A stretch of DNA of 64,000 bases from Psococerastis gibbosa. Taxonomy: Eukaryota; Arthropoda; Insecta; Psocodea; Psocidae. The stretch covers positions 12,138,874 through 12,202,873 of the forward strand of contig OZ020490.1 in assembly GCA_963971405.1 (NCBI GenBank). Direction: 5' to 3'. The position numbers and the translations under genes are program-made. Positions within the stretch are counted from its first letter, which is position 1. Every line of letters starts with the position of its first letter. The notes beneath the pieces are model-generated. The model saw only the letters and a program-made list of their open reading frames with translations. It searched no databases and had not been told where the DNA came from. Shown here one piece after another: positions 22,501 to 29,425 of this stretch.

Positions 22501-25500
22501 AACCATTACGGCTAAGTTCAAACCCCTCATGCACTCACTGCGGAGGGGATTACGGCGACTTCCAACACTTAATTTTGGAGTGCCCCAATTTTGCCACCCA
22601 TCGAAAAAAAATTTTTGACAGTTTAATACCACTTATTACATCACCTTTCAATTATCAACAGATTTTAATCAGTTATGAGTTATTCCATTTACTCCACAAT
22701 TTCATACAAACTTGTTCCATATCCGTCTAGCATACACCAAACTAATATAAATAAAACAAATAAATTAACTCCATAGCCATATACATCAAAACCTGAGCAT
22801 GGCCGAATGATGTGATCAAGGCCAAAAAAAAAAAAATGTGCGTCAAATGGCCTAACAGCCAAGGACGGGCGTTGGCGGAAGAAGAAGAAGAAGATCTACT
22901 AATGTTGATAAATTGGAAAGCATGTTCGAGTAAACTCGGACCAGTTCATTATTTATGTATTTCGGGTGAAAGTCAGTCATGCACAATTCAAATTATGTAC
23001 GATAGATCGTATTTCTCTCTAAAAATTGCTTACAAGGCTATGTATTAGAATCTGCTTCGCCGCCTCAATCGAGAAGTTTATGATCTTGGCTGTAGCTTCA
23101 AAAAACAAGAAATTCTCTTTGACGTTTAGATTTATTGTAATTTAGGCATGGAAAAAGTGTTTCCGCACAACATCAATTTCTAAACCTTATTAGCACTTTA
23201 CCGGTGGTATTTTTATTGACACAAAGGGCTATAGTGGCCATATGTTTAGCTTATCTTGAAAAATCACCGATATATCTTTACTACTACTACTCCTACAACT
23301 ACTGGCAAAAGTTAGGTACCAATTGGGGTTGTGGGGACCCAGACCTATAGGAAAATATTCGGGTTCAGTTCTCTATCAATTGAGTCGTCTAGTATCAAAG
23401 TCGCCAATGTAATTTTTGACCAATTTTTCAGAAACTGCGAAACCTGTAAATACAATAAATCATATACTGTATTAATCTAAAAACTAAAAATCTAAAAACT
23501 GACAATACAGTTACTGAACTATTAGTTTAGTTTAATACAGTATTTTAAATGTATTGTATTTACAGGTTTTGTGGTACAAACTTGTTCCATATCCGTCTAG
23601 CATACACCAAACTAATATAAATAAAACAAATAAATTAACTCCATAGCCATATACATCAAAACCTGAGCATGGCCGAATGATGTGATCAAGGCCAAAAAAA
23701 AAAAAAAGAGAAGCTTGTCTTCTTTTTTAGCCAAGTGCTTTTGTTGTGATATATTATACAGACAATAAAAAGGAATTTATTCGTTTTAGGGGTAAAATAT
23801 CATATCACACAGAGCCTCCCGAAGTAAGTGACGGAGCGATAAGCAGTACTATCGTCAGCACAACAGCAGTTGGCGAGTTTGACCTTGAAGCGTACGATAA
23901 AGCTGCGGAAATACACCCCGAGCAGATGGATACAACGTCCGAGGCTCCCACGGGCAGCGTCGCAGGTTAGTTTTGTAATAGGCTTATTTTCTTTTTGCCG
24001 GACATAGAAAGAGAAAGATAATAGGCCATGGACGAAGGTATGGCTGAGAAAAGTGAGAATAGAGAAAATAGAGAGATTTATAGAAAACTTAGCATAACCC
24101 TAACCCAGCCCAAAAGTTCACACTATATTATTTAGCTCAGGCCAGGCGATGACAACATGAAAAGAACCGATCCGAGTTTACTCGAACATGCTTTCAAATT
24201 TATCAAAATTAGTAGATAGAGAAAATGAGTAATTACATGGTAAATAATTTTCCTATATTTAAATTTCCGATATCTCGCGGGGGGGAGGGGGTTGTCCACC
24301 TGACGGCACTGGAGGTGAGGTAAATTCTAGATAGGTCCGACTAACACATTACCACACAGCAATAATGGCAGGGCACGCAATGCATTTGAGCGTGAATTTT
24401 CTATCATTTTTTCAAAAAAACATTTTTTGTACAAAACCAAATAGTTTTTTGGGAAAGCATCGATAGAAAGGTTTTGCAGAAAAATTATTTTTTAGTCATT
24501 TTTCTTTCAAATTTAGTTATTTTTATTTTTTTACCCCCAGAAGCAAACAATCAAGGGGCAAGCGACCCCCCACATTTTGTCAACATTAATAACGACTACA
24601 ATATATGTGAATTTAAAAAAAAACGTTGGAGCCGTTTTTGAGAAATAATTTTTTTTAGACGTTTTTTGGTGTTTTTTGAAAATAAAACCCCCCAAATTGA
24701 GTTAGCCCAAAATAATTAAAAAAAAAAAAAAAAAAAAAAATTGTAAACCTACATGCCAAATTTCATCAAAATCGACCGAGTAGTTTGCCCGGAAATCGAT
24801 GAATAGACAGACAGACATTTCGTAAAAACCACTTTTTGGGTTCCTGAGACCTCAAAACGTGTGAATCCGTCGAAATCTCGGAATCGAAAATTTCGACCAT
24901 CACAAAGCTTTCCTTATACTACGTATAAATTGGAAAGCAAATATGAGAAATGGGTTAGGATAGATATGAAAGCATTGACTGGTGGCCATTGCATTTTGGC
25001 CAAAATTCAAATCTCCATAAGATATACATGATATAGTTGGCCAAAATGGCATGGCGGCGATGTTCTCATGAGAAATGAAAATCCGCCTATGCTTAGCATT
25101 CTACGTTAAAACAAAGTTTCCTATCCAGTTTTAGGTTATAAAATCCTTGGCTCAGGCATTCACGAGGAATGTGGCCGCTGTTGTATACTCTACCCATAAC
25201 ATTTTTCCAGGTTTCAACGTTAGCGCTAGCGCTAGTCAGTAATTTGTAATGAGTGAAGTATAGTGGTGGACAATAGCCACAGGGGTTGCCTGTGCCGCCT
25301 AAGCTTAGCATGTGTCATTAGTCTAGTGGAGTAGATTGTTCACAAAAATTTTCAAACTTGCGGCAAAACTTATTCCTTGTCAGGTTGGTGGACCTGTGTC
25401 AAACCTAGTTTTGTTATAAATGCTCAAATCTTTTTTTTTTTTTTAATTGGTTTTAGGGCGACTGCAAGTTAGGGCTTGCTTATACGCCCACTGAACCAAT

Positions 25501-27668
25501 TGGTGTTTCGATTGAATATATTAGTATATTAATGGGTTACACTGCCCTTGTAAGTTTAGTTCCTCTTCATTTGCTAAGCTTCCTCTTCTTCTTCGATTGG
25601 ATGTATTGATATATTAATATAAAAGGTTACACTGCCCTTGCAAGATCTTTAGTTCCTCTTCATTTGCTAAGCAAATCTTCTTATGGGCACGACGTTATGG
25701 ATACGGCTAAGGTTATTGATAAAGGTTCTGTCAAGTTCTATAAATCAGTCCTTACTCGAAGAAGAGAAAAAGGGGTGAGACTGGAAGTGGGGGAAGTGCT
25801 GAATGGCAGAAGTGAGGGGTTATCAAGTAGTGCAGTCTCATAGGGCATACCCGGGCGACTGGGGTTGAATACAGTAATGAACACGGAGGCTCTCTAAAGC
25901 AGCCCCTACACGGTCAATAATAATGACATTATCAGTAATGATGGAGCTGTGATCAGATAATCCGGATCCTTATAATTATTTTTCGTCATTCCAACTTTGT
26001 CCACCTTACACGATCATTATTACTGTCATCTTGATAATTGATCTTGATTATTACTAACAGTGTAATGGTTTTAACTATAAATAATTGTAATTTCTTTGCT
26101 CTTCTGCAGGTGACTATATTGTGCCAGCGACGAACTCGTTAAAAAAGAAAAAGGAGAAGTTAGTGAAGGGGAAAGTTCAGGTGGAAAAGAAGAAGAAAGA
26201 CGAGACTTTAATGGAACATGAGGGAGGCCTGAGGATGAAGAAGTTAAATAAACTCCACCAGAAGAGACTTCGAAAGCAGAAGAAGAAAAATGGTATGGTT
26301 TTTATAATTTCTTCGTAGTCCTTTTCACTAATGCACCGTTTTCTTCTGCTGGCCCACCATGGTATTTGAAGAATAACTTACACCGGAAATTATTTAAACT
26401 ATTTTAATATGTTAAGGCGCTTTTCCACCTACGTCAATAGAAAATGTGGTATTGACTATTGACGTAGGTGGAATATGCGCCTTAACGTAAAAATTGACCT
26501 TTGCCAGCAAACAAAATTCATTTTGTTTTTGTCATGTTGGTACCAATGTAAGTTGTACATTGGTATGGCGGGGATTCAACCGACCGGCTAGGGCTAAATA
26601 CAAAAACGGTGACGTGGTAGCAGACATTCAAGACTTAGGCGGGGTATCCACCGACCTCGCATTGCAGAATGCAAATGACATTGACGGAAATGTTTGTTTC
26701 CTCTATGCTATAGTTAAAATTGATCAATGATCATACAGTAAAATTACAAACTAAAATTAAAAAATGGCGTCATGGGATATGTTAAGTACAAACATTTTAA
26801 TAGATTTCCGTCAATGTCATTTGCATTTTGCAATGCGAGGTCGATGGAAACCCCGCCTAAGTCTTGAATGTCTGCTACCACGTCACCGTTTTTGTATTTA
26901 GCCCTAGCCGGTCGGTGGAATCGGTGCCTCATGGCGATTATAATACCGGTATTTATTTAATGCCCAGGTATTAAAAATGTAAACAAGATAACTTTATAAT
27001 GGAAAGTGCTATTCAAAATTTGTTTGTTTACATTTTTATTACCAGGGGATTAAATCATAGAAATACATTAACAGCTGCAGCCTGATCGGGGCGTTTATAA
27101 TACCGGTATTTATTTAATCCACTGGTAAACAAGATAATTTTATAATGGAAAGTGCTATTCAAAATTTGTTTGTTTACAGTTATAATCCTAGGGTATTTAT
27201 TTAACCCCGGTATTATAAACGCCTCGATCAGACTGCTGGAGCGGCGGGAGCCATAATATGCCTTACGAGGCACTCGTTAACCATAAGCCAACTATCAGAG
27301 ATAAGTACCAACGCAAAAAATATCCAAGTCTTACACATTGCAGCATAGCAGAACGGATACCTGGACCCCAAAAACTCTGTACTTAGCTTGTGCAGGCTAC
27401 ACATACCACTGGGTTTCCCCGCCAAATTGCGTACTTATCTTGTGCAGGCTACACTAGCAGCCATATTGATAACGGTCTCCAGCCCCGGGATGAATTAAAT
27501 AAATACCGGTATTATGATCGCCATGATTAGGCTGCTGGAGTGGAGAATATTTTTAACTGGCAAATGATCAGCAAGAAATAGCAAGACTTAAACATTATTA
27601 TTTATTTTTTTGTTGCAGCTCGAAACGAGGAGTCTTTATCTTCTACGCTAACTGAAATTGCTCTATAA
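13552..27668 (+). CDS. GNL3: Nucleostemin / guanine nucleotide-binding protein-like 3, ten exons
   Basis: Coding exons: 13552-13570, 13959-14066, 16425-16717, 18312-18447, 19058-19297, 20440-20527, 21119-21427, 23790-23965, 26110-26292 and 27619-27668. They sum to 1602 nt, 533 residues plus stop, close to the 549 of human GNL3. The basic N-terminus ([20 protein letters not shown]) serves nucleolar targeting, followed by a coiled coil (about 57-95). The GTPase is circularly permuted: DSRDP at 153-157, NKAD at 183-186, then P-loop GLPNVGKSS at 266-274 and DSPG at 310-313. A lysine-rich tail follows. The family acts in nucleolar pre-60S ribosome maturation and growth control. Introns hold many mobile elements, none inside exons. 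Insects have both GNL3 and GNL3-like relatives, so the exact paralogue name is inferred. Confidence 0.93.
13959..14066 (+). CDS. GNL3: GNL3 exon 2 (basic nucleolar-targeting segment)
   Basis: Acceptor TTTTGTAG, donor AAAAA/GTAAGT. It encodes [18 protein letters not shown] and the [13 protein letters not shown] stretch, the most conserved part of the basic domain. Confidence 0.92.
14270..14660. mobile_element. LINE 3'-end remnant(s)
   Basis: The minus strand of 14400-14660 reads like a LINE C-terminus ([10 protein letters not shown], then, in shifted frames, [20 protein letters not shown]). An A/T-rich tail with repeated AATAAATA follows at 14370-14400 and a T-run at 14360-14375. The part from 14280 to 14358 may be the 3' end of a second element; its orientation is unclear. 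Confidence 0.5.
14640..14775. other. GC-rich segment with repeated GCTCGCCCC
   Basis: Unusually GC-rich for this window, with GCAGCTCGCCCCTGCGGG and GCAGCTCGCCCCTTCGGGGC as near repeats, the latter with an internal hairpin (GCCCCTTCGGGGC). No gene is recognised; probably part of a repeat. Confidence 0.4.
14832..15915. repeat. Two direct repeats of about 490 bp (period about 600 bp)
   Basis: Unit 1 (about 14832-15315) and unit 2 (about 15435-15915) both run from ACTGCTTCTAATGAGACATT through CTGAGCCC(A/G)AACGAAGAGG and ATTTTCGCTGAAAATCG to a GGGATT end. They differ by many substitutions, so the duplication is not recent. Short open frames in each are not conserved between units. The element is unidentified and lies in GNL3 intron 2. 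Confidence 0.75.
16122..16215 (-). mobile_element. tRNA-derived SINE fragment
   Basis: On the minus strand it ends TTAGTAATAGAAACAATAAA and GTCCTTATTT, the same tail as the SINE at 20761-20972. The middle is deleted. Confidence 0.6.
16425..16717 (+). CDS. GNL3: GNL3 exon 3 (coiled coil)
   Basis: Acceptor CATTTTCAG, donor CAGAAG/GTATGG. It starts [17 protein letters not shown], then a charged helix ([20 protein letters not shown]) and ends TFYREFQK, which joins the GTPase domain. Length is 293 nt in the correct phase. Confidence 0.92.
17225..17970. mobile_element. Penelope-like element termini in inverted arrangement
   Basis: Segment 17735-17970 (plus) matches the 3' end of the Penelope-like element at 46220-46540. 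Segment 17455-17735 is the same end inverted, and a third piece lies at 17225-17345 (plus). Each holds TGACGATG(G/A)CGTGAGCC followed by GAAAC or a variant. Together they form a long inverted repeat, the kind of pseudo-LTR arrangement seen in Penelope-like elements. No reverse transcriptase remains. Confidence 0.6.
18312..18447 (+). CDS. GNL3: GNL3 exon 4 (start of permuted GTPase)
   Basis: Acceptor TTTTTTAG, donor GCAG/GTACT. It encodes [20 protein letters not shown] and VLILNKA; the aspartate of the G4 motif NKAD is completed by the next exon. Confidence 0.95.
18540..18870 (+). pseudogene. LINE C-terminal remnant
   Basis: Plus frames encode [20 protein letters not shown], then after a shift [20 protein letters not shown] and LKALTFRK, ending in a GAAGGAGAAGAAG tail. 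The W-x-GH-x2-RM and RPR-x4-W pattern is the LINE C-terminal tail. It lies in GNL3 intron 4. Confidence 0.65.
19058..19297 (+). CDS. GNL3: GNL3 exon 5
   Basis: Acceptor ACTTGTAG, donor GTGG/GTAAGT. It encodes [18 protein letters not shown], a basic loop, and [13 protein letters not shown] before the strand IRVGVVG that leads into the P-loop. Confidence 0.95.
20190..20417. mobile_element. Fold-back element, constant-ends family (228 bp)
   Basis: Arms begin TAAGGCGGCTATTCCACCGA and run over GTGCATTTTCAATGTGAATG to GACGTGATAGCAGACAT; the right arm is the inverse. The centre contains TTATGTAGATATTTAACTTA, shared with elements at 30636, 43738 and 61810. It sits 22 nt upstream of GNL3 exon 6. Confidence 0.8.
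20440..20527 (+). CDS. GNL3: GNL3 exon 6 (P-loop)
   Basis: Acceptor TTTTTTCAG, donor ACAAG/GTATGT. It encodes [20 protein letters not shown] and GAVPGVTR: G1 and the segment before G3. A fold-back element ends at 20417, 22 nt before the exon. Confidence 0.95.
20761..20972 (-). mobile_element. tRNA-derived SINE
   Basis: On the minus strand, box A TAGCGTAGTGG (20954-20964) and box B GGTTCGAGTCC (20911-20921) form an internal RNA polymerase III promoter, followed by a body with GCTTCGGAGGGCATGCAAAG and a tail TTAGTAATAGAAACAATAAA. Related copies: 63680-63955, 56935-57080, 57280-57345, 16122-16215 and 58722-58760. It is non-coding. Confidence 0.8.
21119..21427 (+). CDS. GNL3: GNL3 exon 7 (G3 motif and downstream helices)
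   Basis: Acceptor GTTTTCAG, donor AATAG/GTGTGT. It encodes [20 protein letters not shown], then a helical region ([20 protein letters not shown]) and [18 protein letters not shown], typical of nucleostemin. Confidence 0.95.
21730..22838 (+). pseudogene. Non-LTR retrotransposon, RNase H and C-terminal part
   Basis: An open frame (21810-22730, 306 residues) holds an RNase H domain: [10 protein letters not shown] (first Asp), [11 protein letters not shown] (Glu), [11 protein letters not shown] (Asp) and [18 protein letters not shown] (His/Asp), all apparently intact. A zinc-knuckle-like [20 protein letters not shown] follows. The arrangement fits the ORF2 end of an I/R1/Jockey-type LINE. Reverse transcriptase and endonuclease are missing, so the copy is 5'-truncated. 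A short 3' UTR ends GATCAAGGCC plus poly-A at 22823-22837. It lies in sense in GNL3 intron 7. Confidence 0.8.
22843..22895 (+). repeat. Short dispersed motif (GCCAAGGACGGGCGTTGGC), copy with GAA tail
   Basis: GTCAAATGGCCTAACAGCCA followed by AGGACGGGCGTTGGCG and a (GAA)n tail, the same as at 7771-7830 (inverted) and 48970-49022. Confidence 0.55.
23436..23575. mobile_element. Palindromic MITE-like element
   Basis: Left arm AACCTGTAAATACAATAAAT...ATACTGTATTA is inverted at the right (TTAATACAGTATTTTAAATG...TATTTACAGG), with repeated CTAAAAACT in the loop. About 140 bp, no coding. It directly adjoins the truncated LINE copy that begins near 23575. Confidence 0.6.
23575..23709 (+). mobile_element. 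5'-truncated copy of the neighbouring LINE (about 120 bp plus poly-A)
   Basis: From CAAACTTGTTCCATATCCGT to GATCAAGGCC plus poly-A the sequence is the same as 22709-22838. Extreme 5' truncation with a poly-A tail is the classic product of target-primed reverse transcription. It lies less than 100 bp upstream of GNL3 exon 8. Confidence 0.8.
23790..23965 (+). CDS. GNL3: GNL3 exon 8
   Basis: Acceptor TCGTTTTAG, donor GCAG/GTTAGT. With the previous exon it reads [14 protein letters not shown], matching the conserved G-K-I-x-Y-x-T-x-PPE block, then an acidic stretch ending APTGSVAG. Confidence 0.9.
24172..24262. repeat. Dispersed repeat, inverted relative to 3062-3150
   Basis: Contains CCGAGTTTACTCGAACATGC, AATTAGTAGATAGAGAAAAT and TAAATAATTTTCCTATA, the inverse of 3062-3150. 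Confidence 0.55.
24362..24925. repeat. Unclassified repeat, partly shared with 52200-52400
   Basis: TTTTTTGTACAAAACCAAAT and GCATCGATAGAAAGGTT recur at 52250-52370. The right part (AATCGATGAATAGACAGACA, then AAAATTTCGACCATCACAAA) matches the piece at 8283-8340. An A-run lies at 24718-24740. There is no coding. Confidence 0.5.
26110..26292 (+). CDS. GNL3: GNL3 exon 9 (lysine-rich tail)
   Basis: Acceptor TTCTGCAG, donor AATG/GTATGG. It encodes [16 protein letters not shown] and a run of lysine/arginine helices ([18 protein letters not shown]), a likely nuclear or nucleolar signal. Confidence 0.88.
26412..26485. mobile_element. Minimal fold-back element, constant-ends family (74 bp)
   Basis: TTAAGGCGCTTTTCCACCTA and its inverse with TTAA at both edges; the arms are CGTCAATAG and nearly the whole element is self-complementary. 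It is the shortest member and lacks the central GTGGTAGCAGACAT block. Confidence 0.8.
26564..26932. mobile_element. Composite fold-back element (second copy)
   Basis: Same construction as 4277-4658: outer arms with ACCGGCTAGGGCTAAATAC and GACGTGGTAGCAGACATTCA, an inner palindrome opening GGCGGGGTATCCACCGACCT and closing with its inverse. Frames across it are mirror images on the two strands and not genes. It lies in GNL3 intron 9. Confidence 0.75.
27089..27223. mobile_element. Inner MITE, 135 bp
   Basis: GGCGTTTATAATACCGGTAT at the left and its inverse at the right; the interior carries ATAATGGAAAGTGCTATTCA, also present in the outer element (about 26997-27016). Confidence 0.65.
27304..27490. 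repeat. About 195-bp dispersed unit (copy 2)
   Basis: Nearly the same as 6878-7070, including CAGCATAGCAGAACGGATAC and TGTGCAGGCTACACTAGCAG. Confidence 0.6.
27619..27668 (+). CDS. GNL3: GNL3 exon 10 (terminal)
   Basis: Acceptor TTGTTGCAG. It encodes [16 protein letters not shown] and a TAA at 27666-27668, in the phase left by exon 9, with a polyadenylation signal 11 nt downstream. Confidence 0.8.
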
Positions 27669-27678
27669 TTTACTGAAA

Positions 27679-27684
27679 AATAAA
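27679..27684 (+). terminator. GNL3 polyadenylation signal
   Basis: AATAAA, 11 nt after the GNL3 stop codon. If used, the 3' UTR is very short. Confidence 0.6.
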
Positions 27685-27989
27685 AAAAACTATAACGTTC
27701 ACAGGTTTTTTCTAACTCATTTGTTGCTCCTGCCATGATAATTGAATAGTACGGTACAATGAAGTTACGCGTCCTTTTCTAGGCTGCTGGCTCCTTATCG
27801 TCCTAATTAACTATTAAATATCTTCTTCAGCCATCGCCCGTCCGTGGTAGAGCAAGGTTCAATGGACCACAACTACATGAAGGTCTGCGTCTATGAAACG
27901 CCCTTCAATAATAATAATAAAAATAATAACTTAAATACAATAATAATAATAATTATTATTATAAATAAATAGTTAGCTCATGGAAGGGT

Positions 27990-29320
27990 ATGGCGACACA
28001 GATGCTAACTAAATTACTAATGCAAGTATTAAGAAATATTTATTATTTAAAATGCACATGGTTAACAGGTTAAAACTGTACGTAAACACAGAAAACAGTT
28101 TACTTGTCACTTAACTTAATTTTAACACAATCCAAGCATCATTACTTCGAAAAACAACAACTAATCACAATGCACAATTTTCTACATGAAATTTATTATT
28201 TTTTATTTAAATTAGTATGCAAGGACGATTAGTGGTTCTAAAATAGAATTTGAGGGACGTGACATACAAACTAAGCAATTATAAAGCCCGAGTCGAAATG
28301 TGGTTAAATATCAAATTGAAATGATTAAGTAGGTATGTAAGGTATTTTATCAATATAACGAATGCGTCATACAGTGCGACCAGGAATTGCAAATGACCGA
28401 ACGCCAAGTATCTTCGATTTTATGAATGTGTGCTTTTGCTAGTATCGGAATAAACAAAGTGTTTTATTATCTTTTAAATAATGGTCCGGCATTAGCAATG
28501 ACATATAAATCTATATACTGGGTATGATGCTTGGTTGGTCCTAGTACCATAAATATCACAAACATAAATATAATTTTTAATTAACTAAAGAAGGAAATTT
28601 GACTTTTTGTAAAAACATATTTTTCTTAAATAGCCTAAAAATAAAAATATACATTTTCTTTTCAATTTAATTGCGTTTCAAAGGAAAAAATAAATAATAA
28701 ACAATGAAGCAAACTTGGGGCTAATTTTTACAAACTTACTTTTAAATGTGCAAGAGTTAAATATTTCTTTAAACATTTTTGTCATAATAACTATTTAAAC
28801 ACCCAAACAGGATACCCCCAATGAGCAAATAACAGCCAGCCGCGGTTCAGAAGTATCCTTATTACTTTACTTATAGACATACTCAGTCTATAGGTGAATA
28901 TGTCATTGGCATTTATTGGGTCTTCCATTATAATTCTAATGTAGCTTCGCCAACCGCAAAACACCCCAAAGTTTTAAAGTTGAGTTGCAATATTTTATCT
29001 CCAGCTCGATGTTCATTGTACATATAGTGGTGGATAGGTTGTTGGAAACGTCAACATTTTATGGAATAATAGTATTTTCAAAAGTTAATATCTTAGAGTG
29101 AGTAAACCTCTGCTTTCGCAATAGTAGCTATAATTGTCAGGGGGCTATATCAATGCGGGTTAAATTGAAATGACAATTCTTTCCAAAATTATCAATTATA
29201 AACGGCAAAGAAAAATGAGAATTATACCATTCGTTAAAATATACAGCAACTACTACTACTATTTAAAATATGTTCAGGCTATCAATCTCAATTTAAAAAA
29301 TATCTTGTCCGCAAGAATCT
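27990..29320 (-). repeat. 3' flank of SGT1-B, duplicated at 42985-45005
   Basis: Blocks such as CTAAATTACTAATGCAAGTA and TCGGTTCAGAAGTAT, and AATTATCAATTATAAACGGC, recur in the same order downstream of SGT1-A. This marks the left edge of the tandem duplication near 27990. The region probably includes the SGT1-B 3' UTR. No coding is recognised. Confidence 0.75.
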
Positions 29321-29425
29321 TCAGTCCCATTTTTTAAATTCCACGCCTTGCGGTGGTTTTGTTTCAACCTTGTCTGAGCGGACCTGTCCCCAGTTTGTGC
29401 TTAAAACGGTGCCGTTGGATTCGGA
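29321..29425 (-). CDS. SUGT1: SGT1-B exon 4 (SGS domain end)
   Basis: Acceptor TTGTTCTAG, then SESNGTVLSTNWGQVRSDKV and PPQGVEFKKWD with TGA at 29321-29323. The KKW-type ending is the family norm. Confidence 0.92.
   Translation of the reverse strand, partial: SESNGTVLSTNWGQVRSDKVETKPPQGVEFKKWD

Larger units (their letters stand above)
26931..27524. mobile_element. Nested MITE with ATGGCGATTATAATACCGG ends
   Basis: The left end ATGGCGATTATAATACCGG is inverted at the right (CCGGTATTATGATCGCCAT). Inside lies a second, shorter palindrome of the same family (27089-27223) and the 195-bp unit at 27304-27490. Confidence 0.65.

Noticed and set aside
21810..22730. Host RNase H gene
   Set aside because: The C-terminal cysteine/histidine knuckle, lack of introns, poly-A tail and a truncated sister copy mark it as a LINE fragment.
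26494..26932. Twin frames containing [20 protein letters not shown] on both strands
   Set aside because: Mirror translations of the composite fold-back element. No family similarity.
27901..27968. CRISPR-like or regulatory array in the AAT/TTA triplet runs
   Set aside because: A simple AT-rich microsatellite with no spacer structure.
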